From Isoetes taiwanensis (lineage: Eukaryota > Streptophyta > Lycopodiopsida > Isoetales > Isoetaceae): DNA of 64,000 nt. Of the stretch, positions 43,858-53,655 are shown piece after piece. Below the pieces are notes generated by a model. That model did not search any database. It was not told where the DNA came from and worked only from the letters and a program-made list of their open reading frames with translations. The stretch covers positions 15,369,059-15,433,058 of the forward strand of contig JAJEKV010000004.1 of the NCBI GenBank assembly GCA_021234155.1, read 5' to 3'. The position numbers were made by a program, and so were the translations under genes. Each line of letters opens with the position of its first letter. Within the stretch, counting starts at the first letter, position 1.

Positions 43858-44239
43858 GGCTGAACTATTCAGGATGCGATCGATTCCAACCCTAATGGTA
43901 AGCACTGCGTTACGGATCCGACAGGGATCATATGAGAGTTGATCCGACAGGGATTATTTAAGGGGTTGAGTTACATGCATCCTAGATGGGGAATTGGACA
44001 TATAGGCATTCATAATAGGACGGATTCGTCTATATAATGGGAACATTGCCATTCCTTACACCGAGACAAAATGCAAGTATTAGGCATGATAGGATTTCCT
44101 TCATTTATATTTCTTTTTCTTAAGGGGGTGGTCCCTTCAGCCACACTATTTTAATTATTTTATAGGTCTTGATGTCTTGTGAATTCCTCAAGTGCCAAGA
44201 TGGCGCCAATGTTGTTAAGTCACGTCAAAATCCGGTACC

Positions 44240-44395
44240 TTTAAAAACGTTTTTAAAGATTTTTTTGAAGATTTTAAAATTTTTGAAAAAATCTTTAAAA
44301 ACGTATTTCATATAAAATATGTTAAAAATCTTTAAAATCCTTTAAAATCTTTAAAAATCTTTAAAAAATCCTTAAAAATCTTTAAAAATCCTAGA
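44240..44395. repeat. AT-rich degenerate repeat around AAAATCTTTAAA
   Basis: A dozen or so near copies of AAAAATCTTTAAA with a CCTTTAAA variant follow one another in both orientations. They cover the 3' side of the Gypsy interior. Confidence 0.7.
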
Positions 44396-45055
44396 CTGTG
44401 ATTTTGGTTTATTCAAATATATGATATTCTTGAACTTATTTATCCTTGTATATGAAATTCTTATATTTCTTAATCTCTATAATAAAATTTATCTGAACTT
44501 TCTTAAAAGTTGCATGGCAAAACAGACTATGATATCTTTGTACTTGAACTTAACATTTTCTAGTAGCAAAGATAAATTTCAGATTTACTTGTTGACATGC
44601 TACATCTTGTAACTAGTAGTAAAAATACGCATTTTAACTATAACACATATATCCAATAAAGTAGTGGAAAGAATGTGCAATTTTTTTTATTTTTTATTTT
44701 TGCCATACCAAATCATAAAAATCCTTTAAAAAACGTGAGAATTTTTATAAAGGTACTTTAAAATTAAAAATGGGTTTTTAACAACATTGAGTAGCGATCT
44801 TGATGATGTCTTGTAGAAGATTCTAGGCCTCAGTCTGGGGCCATCTCTTGTTATTTAATTGTTATTTTGTATGTGTGCTCCTATCTAATTTTGGTGATAT
44901 GGTATGTATTGTCTATTCTCAAAAGACTTTGGTCCTAGGACAACTTGATGTAATCTTATATTACCTCAGCAAATAAATTTACCGTTTATAACTTAATTGT
45001 CTTTTTATTAAACTAACCCCAATGCTGAGGACATCATTATTCCAAGGGGGAAAAA

Positions 45056-46976
45056 TGTGACGTTCTATATAGTTATAGGTATACGTATACATACTATGAC
45101 ATGTCACCGGGGTATAAGTAGACCTTTATGGGTCAATAGGGGATAACTTGGGTTAACCTTAAAAGGGTTTTTATTAGCTATGTTAAAATATTAGTAAGTA
45201 AATAACCTAATTAGGCTAATTAGGTTATTAGTAAAAGCCAGTCAATTAGGCAATGCCACCTAGCCTAAATCGATTGGCCAGGGGGAACTTGCTAAGTTTG
45301 GAGGGCAAATTGGGGCCCCACCCCCAATTCTGCCCCAAATCGATGGGAAGAGTTGGAAGAAGGAGGAGCTACCAGCTACTGCAACCCAACTTGAAGAATG
45401 GAAACCTTTCATGACAATGGCTCTAGCCAAGAGACCGGTTAGTCCCTGGATAGTCTGTGCTTCAGCTAACCCTTCTCTGATTAGATGAATGGTTAAGTTC
45501 TCTTTTATGTGCTACTAAGATGATGATGGATACTTTGATTATGATTATGCTCTCGCTTTCTATTTCTCCTGTGTGTCTGGGGTTAAGGGTGGGTAGAGAC
45601 CTGAAAGCTTCCTAGAAGTAGAGATGTCTCTAGCTAGAACCCCTTAAGACCCAGTAATTGCGGCTTGTGCACCAAAGCCCACCTGACTTTGGATGCCATG
45701 TTGTGATTCAGCGCCAGACAACGGATATGATGGTGAAACGGGGTGGAGTCTTGCCTAGCTTAGCTACAGGACTCCTATAGTATGCTAGACTTATAGTCGG
45801 TCACTGACTGTGGGCTATAAATGGGTCTGACACTCCCTGGATTGCAGGCGACGTGCCTATATGGACGTCCTAGTCTCGAACGGGCGCGGCGAGACGGCCT
45901 TTAGATTTAGGGGAGTAAGTCGGGTACGGATGTGGGGGTCACTGATGTGGCACGTGTTCTCACATCCAGGGATCCGTCGTGCCCAGGGAGGGGACGCCTC
46001 CCTGACCTGCCTCATCGGACCGGGGAGATGTAATCCATGAGATTGCTATGTGCATCAGAATCCACCTGGCTTCAGATGCTATGTTGTGATTCAGCACCAG
46101 ACAACGGGTATGATGGTGAAACGGGGGTGGGGTCTTGCCTAGCTTGGCTACATGACTCCTATAGTGTGCTAGACTTATAGTCAGTCACTGAGTGTGGGCT
46201 GGGTATGGATCTGACACTCTCTGGGTCGCAGTTGACATGCCTATATGGACCTCCTGGGCTCGAACGGGCGCGGTGAGCCGGCCTTTAGATTTAGGGGAGT
46301 AAGTCGGATATGGATGGGGGGTCACTGATGTGGCAGGTGTTCTCTAGCACACCCAGGGATCCGTCATGCTCAACCTCGGGAAGGGGACGCCTCCCTGACC
46401 TGCCTCATCAGACCGGGGAGATGTAACCCGGAATAGTCTCATAGAGTGATTCCATGAGATTGCGTCTCCGGAAGGCTACAACCATGCCGTAGCATGTTCC
46501 AGCCTATCTCCGAAGTGTGTGCAGGAGGGGCGGATGGAGTGAACTACCCTAGCCATTGTTCTATACCAGCCAACGCCACGTTTTACCTCTGTCTGATGTT
46601 ATCTTGAGGCCCTGACCGTCAATCGACCCCATGGAGTCTGAGCCCGGGGTAGAGCCCTTATTTATGATATATTGCCTATGTAATCTTATACTTGTATTAC
46701 CACGTAGATGATGATGATGGGTGGACCACCCTTCGTGGTGGTATATTATTTTGGTTATGATTGCTAGGTGCTAACATGTGTGTACACTTCCGCTATATAG
46801 GATTCCCATAGAGGACATGGGACGAATGACATCTCTGTGTTCCTCACCCAGGCACTTGGCCATCCCAAGTGGTCCGAGTTAAACGGAGGGCCTTCCATGG
46901 TGATGTGGTTGCCACTGTAGGAGCATTGTCTGTATTTGTACGATGGGAGCATTGTATAGATTCTGGGAGCGTCACA
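45056..46976 (+). repeat. 3' LTR of the large Gypsy element, with internal duplication
   Basis: It is 1921 bp against 1497 bp in the 5' LTR. The block around TGTGATTCAGC(A/G)CCAGACAACGG...ACCTGCCTCATC is present twice (about 45680-46045 and 46050-46430). The LTR starts TGTGACG after a polypurine tract and ends GTCACA. Confidence 0.9.
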
Positions 46977-47074
46977 AAAAGAATTGTTTTTGGGATGGCG
47001 TGATGAAGGAAAAAGTGATTTAGAGTTGGTTTTGAAAGCACAAAAACTGCCTACATGTCCTCTTATATCTAGAT

Positions 47075-47150
47075 TTCAAGGACTTAAACTTGTGACCTCC
47101 CAACTCCATCCCTAGGCACTTACCACCATGCCAAGCTTCCTTGACTATAG
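47075..47150 (-). mobile_element. tRNA-derived SINE-like copy
   Basis: On the minus strand, TGGCATGGTGG resembles a polymerase III A box and GTCACAAGTTTAAGTCC resembles a B box. They are about 25 bases apart. A close copy of the segment is at 49095-49165. Confidence 0.5.
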
Positions 47151-47364
47151 TATCTATATTTTACAACTATAAAAACCATCGTCACGCTCCCCTTCATTAG
47201 GGTTTTTTTGAGATTGTAAAAGGGCCTTCAAAACATGCCAACTAAGTCAAATGAAGATAAATGAACTACCAATCAGAAATCAGAGCCTGATGGGTCCAGT
47301 CCACAAAACTATTATAAATAACTCATTAAATCATTTTCTAGCATAATTGTTGATAGAAAAGTCC

Positions 47365-47435
47365 AAATGAGCTCTCGTTTGGCGCAATAGATAGATCTCA
47401 TTGATCTTTCCAATCTTGGGTGCTTTGCACATATT
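47365..47435. repeat. Inverted-repeat partner, left copy
   Basis: The run ATGAGCTCTCGTTTGG(C)GCAAT, followed by GATAG, CTCAT and ATCTTTCCAA, is the inverse of 48531-48605. The pair encloses 47.4-48.5 kb. Confidence 0.7.
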
Positions 47436-47600
47436 TTAATCATTTAGGCTTCTCATTCATCTCAACAGATTTTCTACAATGGTGGATAGTGGGTAGCCGC
47501 GCACATGCGAACTACCCACGAAGAAAAATAAAGGGAACGTCCAATTATACAACTTGGAGCCCATGAAAAACAATGCTAATAGATGTTTGTTTGTGTACCT

Positions 47601-47679
47601 GCCGAAAGCTTATCACCGGGATTAAAAAACCCCGCCCTTTCGGGTTTTCGAGGAAAAACCCTAGTGATAAGCCTTCGGC
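47601..47679. repeat. Inverted repeat, about 16-bp arms
   Basis: The left arm GCCGAAAGCTTATCAC pairs with the right arm GTGATAAGCCTTCGGC. The loop of about 47 bases contains a smaller ACCCCGCCC...GGGTTTT stem. Confidence 0.85.
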
Positions 47680-47934
47680 AAGGGGCTTGGACAAACGTAA
47701 GGCTGAGAATTCGCTCCCAAAAAACCCACGAATGGAGAAGTCAAAGCCGCTGCCGCTTGCCAACTTGTACCTGCACAACACCAACACAAGAACAAATGTG
47801 ACAAAACAAACCTCCCAAAGTGGAGGGGCTGATCACGCGTGCCACGCGACAACAAAATAAAAACCTCTTCAAATAGGGGGCTGGTCACGCTGGCGTGCCG
47901 GCGACAAATACATTAAACAATTAGGGGAGGGAAG

Positions 47935-48095
47935 AAAGAGAATAGGGTACTTGTGAGAGAGAAGAGGAAGCCGGCGAGACGTCGATGAAGAACCCCGCCT
48001 AATATAGCGAACAATCAAAGAAGGCATGCATGCATGCAAGACATGCATGCTCGCTCCTTCTAAAATGTCGATCCGAGGGCTCGGATCGATGGCAT
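47935..48095. repeat. Direct repeat block with nested hairpins, copy 1
   Basis: It runs from AAAGAGAATAGGGTAC to the GGCAT after CTCGGATCGATGG, and matches 48301-48463 closely. Inside, GCATGCATGCATGCAAGACATGCATGC and CGATCCGAGGGCTCGGATCG-type sequences can form hairpins. The second is flanked by CTCCTTCTA..ATG and CAT TCTAGAAGGAG, so an arm of about 25 bp (48052-48107) folds back. Confidence 0.9.
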
Positions 48096-48300
48096 TCTAG
48101 AAGGAGCTCGCATGAAAACGACAAAAACCTCCCGAATAGAAGAGAACTTCCATATCAAAACGGGATCGAGGACGAAGGTCAAAAGATTATGGCTAAAGAA
48201 GAGGCAAGGCCGAGAAAGGACATGCCACACAGATGAAAGAAACGCGTAAAACTGGTCAATCCAAGCATGGAGAAGCCCCTCCCCTGCATGGTTTCAAAGA

Positions 48301-48463
48301 AAAGAGAATAGGGTACTGCTGAGAGAGAAGAGGAAGCGCCGATGAGACGTCGATGAAGAACCCCGCCTAATATAGCGAACAACCAAAGAAGGCATGCATG
48401 CATGCAAGGCATGCATGCTGGCTCCTTCTAGAATGTCGATCCGAGGGCTCGGATCGATGGCAT
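48301..48463. repeat. Direct repeat block with nested hairpins, copy 2
   Basis: Near-identical to 47935-48095, with the same GCATGC run and GATCCGAG/CTCGGATC stem. The outer return arm found after copy 1 is missing here. Confidence 0.9.
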
Positions 48464-48530
48464 CATTTGTGATTGTCAAAACTCAAAAAATGTTATTTTT
48501 AACATTTTTTACTACCTTATGGGGCTAAAA

Positions 48531-48605
48531 GATACGCAAACCACCAAGGTTGGAAAGATAAATGAGAGCTATCCATTGCACCAAACAAGAGCTCATTTGC
48601 AATTA
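48531..48605. repeat. Inverted-repeat partner, right copy
   Basis: Reverse complement of 47365-47435, with ATTGCACCAAACAAGAGCTCAT. It may be an inverted copy of a small element whose tRNA-like A box is GGTGCAATGGATAG. Confidence 0.7.
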
Positions 48606-48688
48606 CTGAGCCCTCAGTAGTCATTATCATTGTACTAGCCCATTGTATGGGTCCCATGACCTATTGGCCTCCGTGGACGTTAAAAAAA

Positions 48689-49083
48689 CTATTCTATTCT
48701 ATTCTATTCTATTCTATTCTATCACATCCAATGAGTTAGTTATAATTGTTTTGCTGACTAGATTACCAGTTTTATTTTCTAATTTATTTTCTGATTGGTA
48801 ATTCATATAGCTTAGTCAGTAATTTTAGAAAGCCCTTTTATGATCTCAAAAAATCCGTAATATAACCGTAACTATTCTATTCTATTCTATTCTATTCTAT
48901 TCTATTCTATTCTATTCTATTCTATTCTATTCTATTCTATTCTATTCTATCACATCCAATGAGTTAGTTATAATTGTTTCTTGACTAGATTACCGGTTTT
49001 TTTTTTTCTGATTGGTAATTCATATAGCTTAGTCAGCAATTTTAGAAAGCCCTTTTATGATCTCAAAAAATCCGTAATATAAC
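48689..49083. repeat. Two (TTCTA)n arrays with duplicated flank
   Basis: Arrays at 48689-48722 and 48872-48950 are followed by the same block of about 140 bp (48723-48870 and 48951-49083), which starts CACATCCAATGAGTTAG. The array and flank were duplicated together. Confidence 0.9.
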
Positions 49084-49094
49084 TGGACTTCAGC

Positions 49095-49165
49095 GACTTC
49101 AACCTGTGACCTCCCAGCTCCAACCCTAGGCACTTACCACCATGCCAAGCTTCCTTGAGTATAGT
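49095..49165 (-). mobile_element. tRNA-derived SINE-like copy
   Basis: Same sequence family as 47075-47150, with CCACCATGCCAAGCTTCCTTGA and CTGTGACCTCCCA in the same order. A and B box-like motifs lie on the minus strand. Confidence 0.5.
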
Positions 49166-49232
49166 ATATATGCTTCTTACACTCATCTAGTATTCTGTTT
49201 TCCTAGAGCAGCAAACTCCGTTAAAAAGTCTA

Positions 49233-49310
49233 TTGTAGGGATTTGAACCTTTGACCTCGTATCACCAAACTACACCCATTACCAACACAATAAGCTTCCT
49301 TTCAATAGTA
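49233..49310 (-). mobile_element. tRNA-derived SINE-like copy, diverged
   Basis: The minus strand has GGTTCAAATCCC, a perfect B-box consensus. It sits about 35 bases downstream of an A-box-like GTGTTGGTAATGG. No cloverleaf or full tRNA was found. Confidence 0.45.
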
Positions 49311-52105
49311 GTTCTCGTTCTACTTATTCAATAGTAACTCCGTCCTTTGTTTAAAATAGAAGACTCATGTCTAGCAATCACCCTTTCCTAAACCAATGTT
49401 GTGGTGGCAACAAATCTGCCAGACTTGTGCAACCATGGCAAGGTGCGATCACCCTAATAGTTTTTATTGTCATTCGGACATGGGTTTCGCCCGATATTAT
49501 TGTTTGACAATGAGCGATGGAAGGGAACTCCTCTAAGCGAGGTAGAAACTTCTAAGTTGGATCCTAATCCACTATCCTTTCTGATAAAAATTGCGAAACA
49601 ACAATAATCTAGAAGTACCAAAATTTTCAATGTAGATGCTCAAATATTTTTCCCCTAGCACATGCCTTAGTAGCGAATTTCTTTCGGCCATGCCATGACT
49701 TAATCTATAGTATATTCATGTGCTTTATCTTATATCTTACTTGACACTATATATTGGAGTTAAGTAAAATTCATAGAGACAACCATAGCTAACGCTATTC
49801 TTTTCTTTAGTGTCCAAGTCTTGACTCGTCTGACTTCCTGGAGAACGGTTCTCTCTTGGCCCAACCGACTAGGGACTGCCATGCAGCACCCCTCTAGCCC
49901 TTGTGTTTGGATTTCCTTAATCCTATCACCCTTTAATACTTCTTACATGTGAGATAGACATGAGACTTGGAGGGTGGTTGCAGCTGAGTGCCATCTTTGT
50001 AAGCATAGCAAGGCCTCTAGGATTCCAAGTTGTGAAATAAGTATTGTACATATTTTATGGGTTACTTTAGTGGAAAACATAAATTCTTTACGAAGATTTA
50101 TTCAATTGTATTGCATCATCCGACTAAGATATACCAACTTTTCATTGTCTCATGCAAGTCTTGATGGAAGCTCGGGTTAAGGCTAACCTGGCAGGCACGT
50201 CACATTTGATATCATAGCAAGTCTCAAGTTTGAGTTTCCATGTGGGCATAGATGACATGGATATCATATGACACATAAATCTGTCGTGGAGGTGAAGTAC
50301 GGTGTTGGTTGTGACAGTAGCAGCAGCATGATGCCCGAAGATGAGCATAGTTCTAGTGAGAGAGATTATATGGTGACAAATTCTAGAGATTTTAGGGGTG
50401 TTTCTTTACACCACCATAAGAGGATGGGATAGATCTCACATAAATGTTTGAATGTTTTGGGCAGTTGGTTAGGAAGAGGTGGTTAAAAAACGTTAGTTAC
50501 AACTTATGTACATAAAAGTGTGGAAAATAGTGAAAATGGATTTGTAGATGGGTATTTTAACATGATTTATAGGAACCATGTATGACTTGTCTGGTTGTAA
50601 AGTGCTAAAATGTAGCATTTTTCATAGTAGCAACCCTCACTTCTAGGAGAACATCCAAGTTGAACTTGCAAAAATCAGGGTAGAATGGAAAAGACTTTCA
50701 CGTTGGATCATGTTTCTTCTAGTTGTTTTGAATGGCTTCTTGAAGATAGAATAATTTAAGAACATTTGTCAGGTGTAATTAGTAATCAATGCATTTCATG
50801 AAATCAAATTTTGTAAAATGCCTTGCTAGTTTTTACTTCTTGATCTACCCGTTGATTTATTAGTCCATGGCCGCTTAGTCGCCATTGCTAATGGTGAACA
50901 TCTGGCGTTAGCCATTAAGACTAATAGGGGTTTGAGGCATCTACAAATGCTAAGTATCAACAATAGTAAAATGCATAATGAAAACAACTACAACAATCAT
51001 TAGAGCATATATGCCACTCATTGGACCACGTGCTACAGTTCATTCATTGTTAGTAAATAATCCCAAGCAATGATATCAAGACAACATTGTGCATGTGAAA
51101 TACTGAAATATCATGAATGTAGCCATAAGCATGCAACGCCCACTCCAGTTCCATGAATGCCACCCAGGCTGATCAGGCCCTGCAGTTGATATTGTAGCCT
51201 ACTTTCGGCACTAGTGGACCACTTCCAAGCCATGTAGCACGACGAAGCACCCTCGCCAGTGTGACAATGCCCAATGTGTAGGTAAGCCAAAAGAAGGCAT
51301 GGCCTAGAACATGGCACATCATCTAGAAGGTTGGATTGGATATACATCATCTAGAAGGTTGGATAAAAGGATATGGGGAGCTTGATGCCTTTGACTAAGT
51401 CGCTCCTTTTTTCTAATCTACCTTGCATTTTACTGATTGGGAAAGACCATGTTCAAGGTGGATCGCATCGTCCCACCATGTCATTGACCAAGCCACTCCT
51501 TTTTTCTAATCTGCCTTGTACTAAGAGGATCCAACTATGTCCTTGACCGAGCCACTCTTTTTTTCCTAATCAACCTTGCACTAAAAAGCACAGAAACTGA
51601 GCTTGGACTAAAGAGCCAAGCATGCCCTTGCCCAACCCACGCAACCGGTTAATATTCAAGTTCCCTCTACCTCAAGAAACATGTCACGAAATATTATATC
51701 GTGCACTAGCTTAAGAACTACAAGTAAAAGTTAATCATATTTTCATCATTTATCATTTGACATAAAAGCATTATAAAGCAATGGTAAACTGAAACAATTC
51801 ATTTTCAAATTGGATAATGTAAACTCCTTATTAAGGAAATTCTCAAGACCTCGCCTAATGGAAGTTCTTGACAAACCATACCTTCACAAACCATAACTTA
51901 CCTTCGCAAACCATAACTTGATCAGAAAATGAATAAAAAAAAAAAACTACTATTCCTCAATTTAAAAATGCCAATTGTATTTATGTTACTTTTTCCATCG
52001 TCAATGGCTGGTAAATGGCACCCTACAAGCTCATACAGTGAGGCCTGCGCCTTTCTGTTGCATAGTTCCAAAGCAAGCTATGAATCACCAATTTCAACAA
52101 AATGG
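49311..52105. other. Long intergenic stretch
   Basis: No gene is supported. A degenerate tandem repeat of about 65-100 bp (51388-51640) is built around GACCAAGCCACTCCTTTTTTCTAATC and CTTGCA(C)TAA. A short CATCATCTAGAAGGTTGGAT duplication lies at 51317-51360. Confidence 0.55.
51388..51640. repeat. Degenerate tandem repeat, three units
   Basis: Three units each read (G)ACTAAGTCGCTCC or ACC(A/G)AGCCACTC(C/T) followed by TTTTTTC(C)TAATC and C(T/A)TTG(C/T)A. Confidence 0.75.
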
Positions 52106-53154
52106 TTACCACATCTTGTATAACAAAAAGCTACCTGCAGATTCAGACACTTCCCTGTTTGCACTGAAAGGCAACTCCAACCAAGAAAAACCACCTTCAA
52201 AAGACCACTCCAAAATTTTGAATTCAAGACCGCTAAAGTTACCAAAGTCAAAGGCAACATAAAGCTTATCTTTCACACCTTTTATACCATTAATTTCTAG
52301 CTGCATACTTGGTATGAGAGTCTCTCCTATCTTTCTTGATGCTACCATGCTATCAAGTTCCACTAAGAAAACCTGGAGCTCAAGCTCTGTAGTTCCAATT
52401 AGCAAAAGTTTTCCATGGAATTCTGCCAACCAATTATTGCTACAGGAAGTGGGAATCTGATGATGAAGAGTAGCAACATCTTCGAAAACACCACCATTTC
52501 TTAAATTGTAAGAAACCAGTTTTCTTCCTGACATTCCTAAGGCATAACAAAAGTCCCCCTTCATAACTGGGGACTCAAAATTGTCTGCCTTTTGCTGATC
52601 AGTAGTAATTGTAGTCCACTGCTCCTCTTTGGAATCAGTGACCATGACTAAATTATTGGAAAGTTGTAAATCATTGCAAAAGAGCAAGGTTTTGTAAGAA
52701 AGACATGAAGGATCGCTATTATCAATCCACACTTTGACGTCCTTTATCACCAGACGTATTGGAGGCAACTTCTTTGTAACTGGTTTTCTCCAAGCATTGC
52801 ACGACAACAACATGAAAAGACTGCAGTATTTACTTTCATCCTCTATTATGCCATCAATTCTGATATAAAAAAGGTAGTTCCCATTCAAAGCAATGAAGGA
52901 TTCATGGAGGGTTGTTGTGCATCCCATACAAATCTCATGGGAAGATCATGCCATACTCCCATAACCAAAGCTTGTGTGCGCAAAAGTTCCCACCTTCCAT
53001 TATTCCAATGGTTCTGAGTGAGCATAAGGCAGAGATTTAACCTTTCTTTGACGACCCAATTCTTCCAGTGCTTGCAAACCAGCAGAGCGCAATCCAGTTC
53101 TTGCCACTCCAGCTTCTCTAGTATAAGCGACACAATTTCTTCCGGAAACTCCAT
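52106..53154 (-). CDS. F-box protein with beta-propeller-like tail, one frameshift
   Basis: The frame opens with MEFPEEIVSLILEKLEWQELDCALLVCKHWKNWV, an F-box of normal length that in SCF ligases binds SKP1. The remainder (52927-52106) has many WxxL or Y-x-L strands like kelch-type tails, such as KLVSYNLRNGGVFED and HGKLLLIGTTELELQVF. These bind target proteins. The two parts lie in frames that disagree at about 52930-52950: the first frame reads MRFVWDAQQP, the other EICMGCTTTL. No in-phase intron explains the change, so a 1-2 base indel is likely. It may be a recent pseudogene or an assembly error. The product would be about 355 residues. The start is bounded by the F-box. The neighbour upstream is the PPR gene. 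Confidence 0.7.
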
Positions 53155-53655
53155 GCCTGAAGCCCTAAAATGTTGGCGTGATGCATGTGAATGCCACTGT
53201 GGAAATTAAACGTGCGTTAAATATTTTGTTTCAAATATAGGTTGAAATTGTCTATTCTTGGAATGGTGCTTTCAGAATTTTAGAGATGCAATGTGGTCTA
53301 GCATGGCGCAAGAGGGCAATGATTTTAATCCAAGGATTTACAAGAGGATAGTGTACAAAGACATGATGGCATTGATTTACTAGATGTAAAGAACGCAGCG
53401 GTTTACAGAAAAGATGAGAGTGATTTGAAGATAATACTGATTTATAAGAGGGCATGATCTGCCCCAAATCTTTGAATAGAAAGGGATGAGTGAGCACCCA
53501 ACTCTATAACCATTATGACTCTATTAGTGTATTCTCAATGACCTTTATAAATATGAGAAATACTAGTGGCTCCACATTCCTGTGCCTTCTACAGTTGAGT
53601 GATAATTGTTAAGAAATAAGCACATCCAACTGTGTTCAGTCCTCCGTTTTTTTCT
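53155..53655. other. Intergenic between the F-box and PPR genes
   Basis: About 500 bp with no gene. It follows the PPR stop codon and precedes the F-box start on the same minus strand, so it probably holds the PPR 3' UTR and the F-box promoter. No TATA box was identified with confidence. Confidence 0.5.

Larger units (their letters stand above)
33584..46976 (+). mobile_element. Large decayed Ty3/Gypsy element enclosing foreign insertions
   Basis: The 5' LTR (33584-35080) is followed by TGGTATCAGAGC, a primer binding site. The 3' LTR (45056-46976) is preceded by AAGGGGGAAAAA, a polypurine tract. Both LTRs start TGTGACGTTCTAT and end in GTCACA. The flanks (AAAGG left, AAAAG right) resemble a 5-bp target duplication with one mismatch. 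Of pol, only the integrase end and chromodomain (43193-43857) are readable. The interior also holds a histone-H3-like relic, unassigned decayed ORFs and an inverted LTR, so it is a nest of insertions. Confidence 0.85.

Noticed and set aside
47601-47679. A bacterial-type rho-independent terminator
   Set aside because: There is no following T run and the context is a plant genome; it is treated as an inverted repeat only.
49233-49310. A real tRNA gene
   Set aside because: Only the B box is consensus. The A box is weak and I could not form acceptor and anticodon stems, so I call it SINE-like.
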